The notes under the pieces are model-generated. The model ran no database searches, had not been told where the DNA came from, and saw only the letters and a list, made by a program, of their open reading frames with translations. A DNA stretch of 64,000 nucleotides, taken from contig OY782680.1 of the NCBI GenBank assembly GCA_963678085.1, forward strand, positions 2,666,001-2,730,000. The letters are read 5' to 3'. This document shows, in pieces, positions 25,657 to 32,803 of this stretch. The stretch's first letter is position 1. Each line of letters opens with the position of its first letter. The DNA is from Aliishimia sp963678085. GTDB taxonomy: Bacteria > Pseudomonadota > Alphaproteobacteria > Rhodobacterales > Rhodobacteraceae. A program made the position numbers and the translations under genes.

Positions 25657-26634
25657 CTAGGATGCCGTATCGGCCGCGGAGGATAGCTCTTTTGCTTGCA
25701 CAACCCAAGCATCACGCGACACGCGGCCCTTGAAGCCCTCTAAGTTCTCATCAACCCACGCGACCTCTTTATCGCTCCATTGCGCGATCTGATCGAAGTG
25801 AAAGAAACCCATGGAATGCAACAACTCTTCCAATTTCGGCCCAACGCCTTTGATCAATTTAAGATCGTCAGGGCCACCCTTTCGAGCCTCAGCCATGGAT
25901 TTCGGCCGATCATCTGAATTTGCAGCAACGGTGAGCCATGGCGTTGTCAGAGGCACCTCGGTCCCATCGATCCGCTTGATCGTCTCGCCCAGATCAGTCG
26001 CAAGCTGAACCGAGGCATTATAGGCCTGGGTGCCGCTGTTGAATTCCTGCAATGACGTCAAACCGTTCAGCGGCTCAGAGGCATAGCGGCCATTTTGCGG
26101 CCCCGGAATAGGCACCTTGCCTGCCGAGATTTCGTCCACCATCTCTTCAAACCGCTCAGGCGTCAGATCCTCGTAATAATCTTTGCCGATCTGCGCCATC
26201 GGGGCATTTGAACAGGCCCCCAAACATTCAACCTCTTCCCAGGAGAGCTTGCCATCATCGCTTAGCATATGGGGTTTTGGCGCGATCTTTTTCTTGCAAA
26301 CCTCAACCAAATCCTCTGCCCCGCAAATCATGCAGGAGGTGGTGCCGCAAATCTGAAAATGCGCAACCGAGCCGACGGGCTGAAGTTGAAACATAAAGTA
26401 GAACGAGGCCACCTCAAGCGCGCGAATATAGGCCATGCCCAGCATATCAGCGACATGCTCAATCGCGGGGCGGGACAGCCATCCCTCTTGCTCTTGCGCG
26501 CGCCAAAGCAGCGGAATAATCGCAGAAGCCTGCCGCCCCTCTGGGTATTTCGTGATCTGCGCCTCAGCCCATTTTTGGTTGTCGGGCGTAAACGCAAATG
26601 TATCGGGTTGGTCAGCGGTCAGGCGGCGGAGCAT
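25657..26634 (-). CDS. nuoE: NADH-quinone oxidoreductase subunit E with C-terminal helix-hairpin-helix extension
   Basis: The N-terminal 200 residues are the thioredoxin-like 2Fe-2S (N1a) subunit with ligands in ICGTTSCMICGA and ECLGACSNAP. A linker follows, and residues about 256-325 form an extra domain beginning DDLKLIKGVGPKLEELLHSM. This extension makes NuoE 325 aa instead of the usual 165-240 and is typical of Rhodobacteraceae. The same domain recurs in the neighbouring gene at 24899-25594. Confidence 0.96.
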   Translation of the reverse strand: MLRRLTADQPDTFAFTPDNQKWAEAQITKYPEGRQASAIIPLLWRAQEQEGWLSRPAIEHVADMLGMAYIRALEVASFYFMFQLQPVGSVAHFQICGTTSCMICGAEDLVEVCKKKIAPKPHMLSDDGKLSWEEVECLGACSNAPMAQIGKDYYEDLTPERFEEMVDEISAGKVPIPGPQNGRYASEPLNGLTSLQEFNSGTQAYNASVQLATDLGETIKRIDGTEVPLTTPWLTVAANSDDRPKSMAEARKGGPDDLKLIKGVGPKLEELLHSMGFFHFDQIAQWSDKEVAWVDENLEGFKGRVSRDAWVVQAKELSSAADTAS

Positions 26635-26711
26635 AGGTCAAATCACCCTTTCTGGGACGTCGAAAAACGCCGGAGTTTAGTTCGGCACCACTCAAAGGCC
26701 CATGCGGGGCA

Positions 26712-27089
26712 TCAGTCAGCCCCTTTGTTGGCACGAAAAACAACGAAACTGCCAATCAAACATAGAACCCCAGCAGTGAGATGCTGTTCTGCTTGCTCCC
26801 CAAAATAGATCCACGCATCGATAAAGGCAACGCATGCAAAGCCGAAAAGTGTCGCAGCCAGCATAACACGATCACCTCGTAGCACGCATACCATGAGGAT
26901 AAAGGCAAAGAACAAATACCGCCCACCCATAACATAGGGAAGGTTTTCAAGGCTATGGGGGAAATTTTCCATCGCCCAATCTGGCGCAGCCAAAAAGGTG
27001 ATCGCGATGCCGACAAGTGCCAGCGCCACAAAGCCGCAGGCCAGAGCGATCAAGCGCAACAGGCTCCGCGCGCTTAACAAGTTATTCAC
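26712..27089 (-). CDS. Four-helix membrane protein between the secreted array and nuoE
   Basis: The product is about 125 aa with four predicted transmembrane helices, e.g. ALACGFVALALVGIAITFLA, RYLFFAFILMVCVLR and LTAGVLCLIGSFVVF. The topology resembles DUF4267/DoxX-like small membrane proteins, but I am not certain of the family. There is no ATG at the 5' end: GTG 27089, which overlaps the stop of the preceding gene, is the most plausible start; TTG 27098 and TTG 27080 are alternatives. Confidence 0.65.
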   Translation of the reverse strand: MNNLLSARSLLRLIALACGFVALALVGIAITFLAAPDWAMENFPHSLENLPYVMGGRYLFFAFILMVCVLRGDRVMLAATLFGFACVAFIDAWIYFGEQAEQHLTAGVLCLIGSFVVFRANKGAD

Positions 27090-27456
27090 AATCAACAAGA
27101 GTTACTTGTCTTGCTTCCATATCAAGCATTACCGCCCCTTGCTCCACCATCGCCCTAGCCGCGCCCTGAGCCAAATCGCCGATTTCCTCAATGGCGCCCA
27201 GCGATAACTCCGCGTCATACCCCTCACGCCGCGCGATAGAATGCGCTAGATCACGAGCAAAGTTTTCTTCACCCTCACCGTAGGTTGAGAAAGAGCAACC
27301 ACCCGCACGCATGGTGGCCTCAATGTCCGGCATGAAATCCTCGGTCGGAATAGCTCTAAGACGCTCAATCAGCTGCGCCTCGGTCTTTGGTGCACCGGCC
27401 CATGCGGGGATGCTCGTCATCACCAGGGCGCTCACAGTTAGCAATGCCTTTCTCAT
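27082..27456 (-). CDS. Exported two-cysteine protein, array member 10 (last)
   Basis: The 124-aa product has signal peptide M-R-K-A-L-L-T-V-S-A-L-V-M-T-S-I-P-A-W-A. The mature module (module B) reads G-A-P-K-T-E-A-Q-L-I-E-R-L, then central motif M-R-A-G-G-C-S-F, ARDLAHSIARREGYDAELS and C-terminal Q-V-T-L-V-D-C-E. The two cysteines are the only mature ones, so a periplasmic disulfide is likely. It is transcribed last in the array and overlaps the next gene. Closest relatives are the neighbours at 27485 and 28299. Function unknown. Confidence 0.8.
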   Translation of the reverse strand: MRKALLTVSALVMTSIPAWAGAPKTEAQLIERLRAIPTEDFMPDIEATMRAGGCSFSTYGEGEENFARDLAHSIARREGYDAELSLGAIEEIGDLAQGAARAMVEQGAVMLDMEARQVTLVDCE

Positions 27457-27484
27457 AATCTTTCTCCGGTCTCAGATCTTCTCA

Positions 27485-27862
27485 TCACTCACAATCAACG
27501 AGCGTCGCGATAGACTCTACCTCATCTACCACAATTGCCCCTCGCTCTACCATCTCCGTGAGCGGGCCTTGAACCAGATCAGCGATTTTTCCGATGGCGT
27601 CTTGCGACAAATTGCCTGCATATCCCTCGCGCTGAGCAATATGGTGCGCCAAGTCAACAACAAAGGCGTGTACCTCATTATGGTCGAGCGTGTGAATGCC
27701 ACAGCCAAACGCATGCAGGGTATCCGCAATATCAGACGTCAACACCTCACCCCCGGTAGCCGCAATGCGCGCAAGCAATTCTACTTCACTCTTTGGCGCT
27801 TCGGCCCAAGCGGGGATGCTGATCAATGTGAACGCCGCCATCGCTACAGATATTGTTTTCAT
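27485..27862 (-). CDS. Exported two-cysteine protein, array member 9
   Basis: The 125-aa product has signal M-K-T-I-S-V-A-M-A-A-F-T-L-I-S-I-P-A-W-A and then E-A-P-K-S-E-V-E-L-L-A-R-I. The central Cys is in H-A-F-G-C-G-I, the middle helix is DLAHHIAQREGYAGNLSQDA, and the end is A-T-L-V-D-C-E. Module B only. It follows the only long gap in the array (122 bp), which contains a strong hairpin, so its expression may be separated from the upstream members. Confidence 0.8.
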   Translation of the reverse strand: MKTISVAMAAFTLISIPAWAEAPKSEVELLARIAATGGEVLTSDIADTLHAFGCGIHTLDHNEVHAFVVDLAHHIAQREGYAGNLSQDAIGKIADLVQGPLTEMVERGAIVVDEVESIATLVDCE

Positions 27863-27942
27863 ACAAGCACTTCAATCTAGTCCATCGACCCAAGCAAATT
27901 GCCATGAAATTTGCGAGGTAAAGTTGATGGATAAACAAAAGC

Positions 27943-27988
27943 CTAGTCCTCTGCTTTGTTCGTCAGAACGCACGAAGCAGAGGACTAG
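27943..27988 (-). terminator. Strong hairpin with T-rich tail inside the nuo operon
   Basis: A perfect 14-bp stem (ctagtcctctgctt at 27943-27956 against 27975-27988) encloses an 18-nt loop. On the minus-strand transcript it is followed by GCTTTTGTTTAT. It overlaps the stop codon of array member 8 and lies in the only large gap of the array. It could be a partial intrinsic terminator, an RNA processing site or a 3'-end stabiliser that sets the ratio of upstream to downstream nuo mRNAs. Confidence 0.6.
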
Positions 27989-28281
27989 TGCTCACAGCGA
28001 ACATGCCGGATAATCCGGGCATCCAATTCAGTTGCTTCACCAACACCGCCCAAATGAGCAAACAATTTGGCAAATTCTTCAACAACTTCTTCTTCACTGA
28101 CGGCGCTGGTATCTATCGTGCAGCCGTGCTCTGCAAGATACTCACGGGCCATGGATTTCGCGTTTTCGGGTGAGAGGACGTCCTGACGAAATGCATCCAT
28201 AATCGCCCCTGCCTGCGCTTGTGGCGCGGGTAAGGAGGCCGGCGCGATCATCGCGATTAAGGCATAAATGGCTTTTTTCAT
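27985..28281 (-). CDS. Exported two-cysteine protein, array member 8 (short, divergent)
   Basis: The 98-aa product has signal peptide M-K-K-A-I-Y-A-L-I-A-M-I-A-P-A-S-L-P-A and a Q-A-Q-A-G cleavage region. The central motif is A-E-H-G-C-T-I and the end is I-I-R-H-V-R-C-E-H, so both module B cysteines are kept. About 25 residues of the middle are shorter than in the full members (EEVVEEFAKLFAHLGGVGEA). Its stop codon lies within the arm of the hairpin 27943-27988. Confidence 0.75.
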   Translation of the reverse strand: MKKAIYALIAMIAPASLPAPQAQAGAIMDAFRQDVLSPENAKSMAREYLAEHGCTIDTSAVSEEEVVEEFAKLFAHLGGVGEATELDARIIRHVRCEH

Positions 28282-28298
28282 TGGTTACTCCAGTTTCA

Positions 28299-28667
28299 TT
28301 ACTCGCAATCGACCAGGGTGATTGTTTGATCTTCAGCCTGAGTAAGTTCGCCGCGTTCAAACATCATCCTACCTGCTTCATAAATCACACCAATGATCTC
28401 ATCCACAGCATTCCTCGACAGCAGCTCGTCATACCCAACAAGCTTGACGATATACTGCGCCAATTCTGCCTGAACAACTTCTTCAACATCCGCTTCGGTG
28501 AAAATTGAACAGCCCCGCGCACGAAGGGCTTCGGTGATGGCGGGAATAAATTCCTCATCCGAAAGCGTCTCAAGCCGGGCAACCAGTTCAGCCTCAGTGC
28601 GCGGTGCCCCGGCCCAAGACGGAGCGCTGAGGGAAGCTAAAATCAAGGCAAGTATCATTCGCTTCAT
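28299..28667 (-). CDS. Exported two-cysteine protein, array member 7
   Basis: The start is the ATG at 28667 with CAGGAGAG upstream; 122 aa. Signal M-K-R-M-I-L-A-L-I-L-A-S-L-S-A-P-S-W-A is followed by G-A-P-R-T-E-A-E-L-V-A-R-L, central L-R-A-R-G-C-S-I, AELAQYIVKLVGYDELLSRN and C-terminal T-I-T-L-V-D-C-E. This is a clean module B and best represents the family consensus. Confidence 0.82.
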   Translation of the reverse strand: MKRMILALILASLSAPSWAGAPRTEAELVARLETLSDEEFIPAITEALRARGCSIFTEADVEEVVQAELAQYIVKLVGYDELLSRNAVDEIIGVIYEAGRMMFERGELTQAEDQTITLVDCE

Positions 28668-28695
28668 GGGCTCTCTCCTGTCTTGGCCTCTTTTA

Positions 28696-29262
28696 TCATT
28701 CACAGTCCACAAGCGTCATCGTGCTTTGGTCGTCATCTAGGCTTATAAGACCCTGAAAATACATTGTATTGATTACCTGCGACAACAAACGCTCGATCAT
28801 TTGAACGCTGTTCTTTGACATCGCCCCATCATACCCAGCGTGCTTCTTGACCTGACCTGCGAGGTCCCCAAAAAAATCGAGACCCCAAAACACAACCTCG
28901 GTTTCCACGCTACAACCGCGGGCGCGCAGAACTTTCTCTAAAGCGGGTTTCATCACCACCATCGGTCTGGTTTCGAGAACATGGATGAGTTCTGCTTCTT
29001 CGGCCTTTGAGGGGGGCGGACGTATGGAGGCGGCAGCTTCTTCAGCGGTCATGAACGGCTTTATGGAGTCAAAGACGTACATATGGTCAACGCCGTACAC
29101 ATCTTCGGGAACCTCGCAAATGAAAACAGCTCGCGTATTGCTCGGGTTCATCCCCCCGGCGCAAGTGATGCCGGGCGTGGTCTCATTTGGAACGGGGAGC
29201 GGCTGGGACGTGGCAACTTGGCCAGTAAGGATGAGTGGGAGCAAAAAGATAAAATACTTCAT
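28696..29262 (-). CDS. Exported two-module protein, array member 6
   Basis: The start is the ATG at 29262 (M-K-Y-F-I-F-L-L-P-L-I-L-T-G-Q-V-A); 188 aa. After the signal comes an N-terminal region beginning Q-P-L-P-V-P-N-E with cysteines in ITCAGG and VFICEV, a divergent module A. The C-terminal module B has V-L-R-A-R-G-C-S-V, HAGYDGAMSKNSVQ and M-T-L-V-D-C-E. It lies in tandem with gaps of under 30 bp on both sides. Confidence 0.78.
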   Translation of the reverse strand: MKYFIFLLPLILTGQVATSQPLPVPNETTPGITCAGGMNPSNTRAVFICEVPEDVYGVDHMYVFDSIKPFMTAEEAAASIRPPPSKAEEAELIHVLETRPMVVMKPALEKVLRARGCSVETEVVFWGLDFFGDLAGQVKKHAGYDGAMSKNSVQMIERLLSQVINTMYFQGLISLDDDQSTMTLVDCE

Positions 29263-29288
29263 CACAGTCGCGCCTTTCCAGTGAGGTT

Positions 29289-29840
29289 TTACTCGCAATC
29301 TACAAGGGTAATGATCCCCTCTTTATTTCGAGTAATTTTGCCAAGCTCCGCCATCGCATAGCCTGCATCATCCGTCATATCGGCGAGCTTGCTAACGGTT
29401 TCGTCTGATAGAACGCCCTCATACCCTACGAGCCGGGCTACTTGATGTGCAAGTTCTGCTTCAAACACGTCCATGTCAGTTGTTTTGCCCAAAACACATC
29501 CCCGCGCGCGCAATGTCTCTTCGATGGCGGGCACGAAATCCTCACTCGGCATGGCTTCGAGCGTCGCGATCAGCGCTTTTTCAGCACGTTGAACACCGAA
29601 AGCGGCCTTGGCGGTCAGGATGGGCGTGCAGCGATTCAAGACCCGATAGCAAGCGTTTTTCTCACACCCCTGCTCAATCCAACAGGCAAAACGGGTACCG
29701 CCATTCTTAACGATAAGCGTTTCCTCACCGAGGACACCCTGCACCTCAAAACCTTTCCCTGCATCAAACGCGGGAAGGCCCTGCGCAAAAGCACCGGGTC
29801 CGGCAAAAACCAGCGCAATCACAAATACCAAAAACCTCAT
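29289..29840 (-). CDS. Exported two-module protein, array member 5
   Basis: The 183-aa product starts M-R-F-L-V-F-V-I-A-L-V-F-A-G-P-G-A-F-A. Module A reads Q-G-L-P-A-F-D-A-G-K-G-F-E-V-Q-G-V-L-G, then IVKNGGTRFACWIEQGC...CYRVLNRCTPI. Module B reads LRARGCVLGKT, ELAHQVARLVGYEGVLSDE and I-I-T-L-V-D-C-E. Its module A has more cysteines (Q-G-C-E-K-N-A-C-Y) than the equivalent module of member 3. Confidence 0.8.
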   Translation of the reverse strand: MRFLVFVIALVFAGPGAFAQGLPAFDAGKGFEVQGVLGEETLIVKNGGTRFACWIEQGCEKNACYRVLNRCTPILTAKAAFGVQRAEKALIATLEAMPSEDFVPAIEETLRARGCVLGKTTDMDVFEAELAHQVARLVGYEGVLSDETVSKLADMTDDAGYAMAELGKITRNKEGIITLVDCE

Positions 29841-29866
29841 CACTCTTTCACCTTGTCAGCGGCGCG

Positions 29867-30241
29867 TCATGGGCAGTCGGTGAGTGTTATAATCCCGTCA
29901 TCAATTTGGATGTCCCCTGCATCCACCATGATTTTGCCCATGTTATTACTCAAATCATCAATCTTGCGAACCGCGGCTGGCGACAGATCTGCCTCATATC
30001 CCACAAGCTTGGCGATTTCTTGGGCAAGCTCGGCGATAAATGCGCTCGGATCGCCGACCCTAGCGTCAACGACACAATCGCGCGCACGGAACGCGGTCAC
30101 GAATGCGGGCCTGAACGCCTCATCTGGCATCGCTTTAAGATGGGCGATCAACTCTTGCTCAGTCCGCGGTGCGGGGCGGTCAGAGGCCTCAACGGCGCTC
30201 GCCAATACCAAGGCCAAAATTACCAATAACGTTTTTCTCAT
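29867..30241 (-). CDS. Exported two-cysteine protein, array member 4
   Basis: The start is the ATG at 30241 after TTGGAGAGAGTT; 124 aa. Signal M-R-K-T-L-L-V-I-L-A-L-V-L-A-S-A-V-E-A is followed by P-A-P-R-T-E-Q-E-L-I-A-H-L, central F-R-A-R-D-C-V-V, ELAQEIAKLVGYEADLSPAA and C-terminal I-I-T-L-T-D-C-P. Module B only. Confidence 0.8.
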   Translation of the reverse strand: MRKTLLVILALVLASAVEASDRPAPRTEQELIAHLKAMPDEAFRPAFVTAFRARDCVVDARVGDPSAFIAELAQEIAKLVGYEADLSPAAVRKIDDLSNNMGKIMVDAGDIQIDDGIITLTDCP

Positions 30242-30253
30242 AACTCTCTCCAA

Positions 30254-30838
30254 TCACTCGCAATCTAATAGGATGATAGCACCATCTTGAAATAACATCT
30301 CTCCGGCCGCGAGCATCATCTCTCCGGCCTCATCGAACCGGATCATCATCTCGTCGATGATCTCCTCCGTCAGCTCCCCGTCATACCCGATGAGAATTGC
30401 AGCCTGTTGCGCCAGCTCCAGGCGAAAGACGTCATCACGCGCCGTGTCCCTGTCGATTGAACAACCCCGCGCGCGGATCGCTTCAGAAATGGCTGTTTTG
30501 AACGTCCCTATGGGCAGGATTTCGAGCATGTCTAGCAGCATTGCTTCTGTGAGCGCGGGATTGGCTTGTACCTGCTCGGCAGCAGCGGCGGCCAACGCCT
30601 GGGCGGTCACGATTGGATAGCACGGATCCATCAGCAGATATCCGTCCTTTTCCACATCGCCATTCACATGACAGACAAAAAGCGCGCCTGCATTTTTCAC
30701 AACAATGCCTTCATGGCCAAGCACGCCAAGAACCTCGAACCCCTTTGCCTCGTCAAAAACAGGAAGCGGTTGGGCAGAAACAGAACTGGCTGCACTCGCA
30801 AAAACCAGTGCAGCCAGTGAATTTCTCAGAACGTTCAT
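30254..30838 (-). CDS. Exported two-module protein, array member 3
   Basis: The 194-aa product has signal M-N-V-L-R-N-S-L-A-A-L-V-F-A-S-A-A-S-S-V. Module A follows (Q-P-L-P-V-F-D-E-A-K-G-F-E-V-L-G-V-L-G, IVVKNAGALFVCHV, LMDPCYPIVTA), then module B (IRARGCSIDRD, ELAQQAAILIGYDGELTEE, A-I-I-L-L-D-C-E). It is the closest relative of member 5 over both modules. Confidence 0.8.
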   Translation of the reverse strand: MNVLRNSLAALVFASAASSVSAQPLPVFDEAKGFEVLGVLGHEGIVVKNAGALFVCHVNGDVEKDGYLLMDPCYPIVTAQALAAAAAEQVQANPALTEAMLLDMLEILPIGTFKTAISEAIRARGCSIDRDTARDDVFRLELAQQAAILIGYDGELTEEIIDEMMIRFDEAGEMMLAAGEMLFQDGAIILLDCE

Positions 30839-30843
30839 CGCCC

Positions 30844-31116
30844 TTACTTGCAGTCCGGGTGGACGAGACGCGGTCCGCCAGAAGAGCCTTCTACGATTTG
30901 CTCTTTCATCATCAGCATGACGAATCCAGCGCCAAAATCATCCTCGGAGAGCCCCGATGCGGCTTGGATGTCTTTCAGCGCATCTTCATCGGCAGCTTCA
31001 CAGCCCGCAGCGATAAAGGACTGGATCATTTTGTCCAAATTCTCTTCTACGGTGGCTGCAAATGCTGGCCCCGAGAAAACAGCAAGGGACGCGGCAGCAA
31101 TAGCGAGCTTTTTCAT
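30844..31116 (-). CDS. Exported two-cysteine protein, array member 2 (short, divergent)
   Basis: The start is the ATG at 31116 with CAGGAG upstream; 90 aa. The signal peptide is M-K-K-L-A-I-A-A-A-S-L-A-V-F-S-G-P-A-F-A. The mature part has F-I-A-A-G-C-E-A, LSEDDFGAGFVMLMMKEQI and the C-terminal P-R-L-V-H-P-D-C-K. The two-Cys spacing and order match module B, but overall similarity is weak, so membership is an inference. Confidence 0.72.
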   Translation of the reverse strand: MKKLAIAAASLAVFSGPAFAATVEENLDKMIQSFIAAGCEAADEDALKDIQAASGLSEDDFGAGFVMLMMKEQIVEGSSGGPRLVHPDCK

Positions 31117-31134
31117 ATCTCTACTCCTGAGCAA

Positions 31135-31416
31135 TCAGCGGCCTTGGCGCAGCTCTTCGACAGGGATGCAAACAACATGCTCTTTGTTGCCGGGCAACAC
31201 CTCATCCTCCATCCAGGAGGCAAAATCACCATCGGTGAGGTCAAATTTGCAGATCCAAGTGCCGTAATCTTCGCCTTCCATGATCACAACGCCGGGCCCG
31301 ACATTCACATAGCCGATCGTGTCGCTAATCAAACCATCAATACCTGGCTGCCCCTGCGCGATTGCGCCTGTTCCAACAAACGCAAGCGCGAGCGCTGCAA
31401 TCCATGTCTTTTTCAT
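31135..31416 (-). CDS. Exported protein, array member 1 (module A alone), next to nuoD
   Basis: The 93-aa product has signal M-K-K-T-W-I-A-A-L-A-L-A-F-V-G-T-G-A-I-A. The mature part resembles module A of members 3 and 5: GPGVVIMEGEDYGTWICKF...HVVCIPVEEL corresponds to I-V-K-N-x-G-x-x-F-x-C followed by C-x-P-I. It overlaps the nuoD stop by 4 nt, so it is translationally coupled to nuoD. Probably the single-module ancestor from which the fusions were built. Confidence 0.78.
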   Translation of the reverse strand: MKKTWIAALALAFVGTGAIAQGQPGIDGLISDTIGYVNVGPGVVIMEGEDYGTWICKFDLTDGDFASWMEDEVLPGNKEHVVCIPVEELRQGR

Positions 31417-32630
31417 CTGTCTATCTCTCCAAAAACTACGTCCATGGTGCCGATAATGGCCGCCACATCCGCCAACTGATGACCACCCGCCACATGATCC
31501 ATTGCTTGCAAGTGCAAAAATCCGGGCGCTCGTAATTTGGCACGATAGGGTTTATTGCTTCCATCCGCAACCAAATAAACGCCAAACTCGCCTTTAGGAG
31601 CTTCAACCGCCGCGTAAACCTCACCGGCAGGGACGTGAAAGCCTTCTGTATATAGCTTAAAGTGGTGGATGAGAGCTTCCATAGAAGTTTTCATATCTGC
31701 ACGTTTTGGCGGTGTGAGCTTGCCCCGCGCGAGCACATCCCCCGGTTCTGCGCGCAATTTGGTGATCGCTTGCTGAATGATTCGCACGGATTGGCGCATT
31801 TCCTCCATCCGGCACAGGTAGCGATCAAAGCAATCCCCATTCTTGCCCACGGGGATCTGGAAGTCGAACTCATCATAGCATTCATAGGGCTGAGCGCGGC
31901 GCAAATCCCAAGCAAGGCCCGAGCCGCGTACCATCACGCCGGAAAAGCCCCAATCCAAAATCTCTTGCTCGGTGACGATGCCGATATCGACATTGCGCTG
32001 TTTAAAGATGCGGTTTTCGGTCAGGAGCCCATCAATATCGTCGAGCATGTTGGGAAATTCATGTGACCATTCCTCAATATCATTGAGCAGATCGTCTGGC
32101 AGATCCTGATGCACCCCGCCGGGGCGGAAATAGGCGGCGTGCAGACGGGCCCCGCAGGCACGCTCATAGAAAACCATCAGCTTTTCACGCTCTTCAAAAC
32201 CCCAAAGCGGCGGGGTGAGCGCGCCCACATCCAGCGCCTGCGTTGTCACATTGAGCAGATGGTTCAGCACGCGGCCAATCTCAGAATAAAGCACCCGGAT
32301 CAGCGAGGCCCGCCGGGGCACCTCAACCTTGCAGAGCTTTTCGATGGCAAGACACCAAGCGTGCTCTTGGTTCATCGGCGCCACATAATCGAGCCGGTCG
32401 AAATAGGGCAGGTTTTGCAAATAGGTGCGGCTCTCCATCAGCTTTTCGGTGCCACGGTGCAGCAAGCCGATATGGGGATCGCAGCGCTCGACAATCTCGC
32501 CATCCAGCTCCAGCACAAGCCGCAACACCCCATGCGCCGCCGGGTGCTGAGGCCCGAAATTGATGTTAAAATTTCGGATTTTCTGCTCGCCTGTTAGAGC
32601 GTCGTCAAAGCCACGAGAACCATCCATCAT
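31413..32630 (-). CDS. nuoD: NADH-quinone oxidoreductase subunit D
   Basis: The 405-aa product is the 49-kDa-type subunit lining the quinone site, derived from the hydrogenase large subunit. It has NFGPQHPAAHGVLRLVLELD, HRGTEKLMESRTYLQNLPYF-D and the C-terminal P-G-F-L-H-L-Q. It is separate from nuoC, as usual in alphaproteobacteria. Confidence 0.98.
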   Translation of the reverse strand: MMDGSRGFDDALTGEQKIRNFNINFGPQHPAAHGVLRLVLELDGEIVERCDPHIGLLHRGTEKLMESRTYLQNLPYFDRLDYVAPMNQEHAWCLAIEKLCKVEVPRRASLIRVLYSEIGRVLNHLLNVTTQALDVGALTPPLWGFEEREKLMVFYERACGARLHAAYFRPGGVHQDLPDDLLNDIEEWSHEFPNMLDDIDGLLTENRIFKQRNVDIGIVTEQEILDWGFSGVMVRGSGLAWDLRRAQPYECYDEFDFQIPVGKNGDCFDRYLCRMEEMRQSVRIIQQAITKLRAEPGDVLARGKLTPPKRADMKTSMEALIHHFKLYTEGFHVPAGEVYAAVEAPKGEFGVYLVADGSNKPYRAKLRAPGFLHLQAMDHVAGGHQLADVAAIIGTMDVVFGEIDR

Positions 32631-32681
32631 TTTAGAACCTCACCCGCTTTTTTCGGTGCTCATGCACCGCGTAAACTGTCA

Positions 32682-32774
32682 TTAGAATGGAAAGAAAAAC
32701 CCAGGCACCAGATTCAAGAGGTGCAAGAACGGGCCTAGTAGCTCAAAAATCTGAAACTCATAAGCAACATCCAT
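32682..32774 (-). CDS. Candidate hydrophobic micropeptide between nuoC and nuoD
   Basis: A 30-codon frame starts at ATG 32774 after a good GGAGGG ribosome site and encodes a mostly hydrophobic peptide (M-D-V-A-Y-E-F-Q-I-F-E-L-L-G-P-F, then L-H-L-L-N-L-V-P-G-F-F-F-P-F). It fills most of the 173-bp nuoC-nuoD gap, which is otherwise unexplained. Its stop overlaps a further ATG with 16 codons before nuoD. It could be a real single-helix peptide or only a coupling leader. Confidence 0.35.
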   Translation of the reverse strand: MDVAYEFQIFELLGPFLHLLNLVPGFFFPF

Positions 32775-32803
32775 AACGACCCTCCGTGGTTATCTCGCTG
32801 TGG

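Noticed and set aside
27485..28281. Idea that the nuo array is a toxin-antitoxin or phage-derived cassette
   Set aside because: No toxin, integrase, recombinase or regulator is present, base composition looks like the neighbours, and every member has a signal peptide; kept only as a remote possibility in the array finding.
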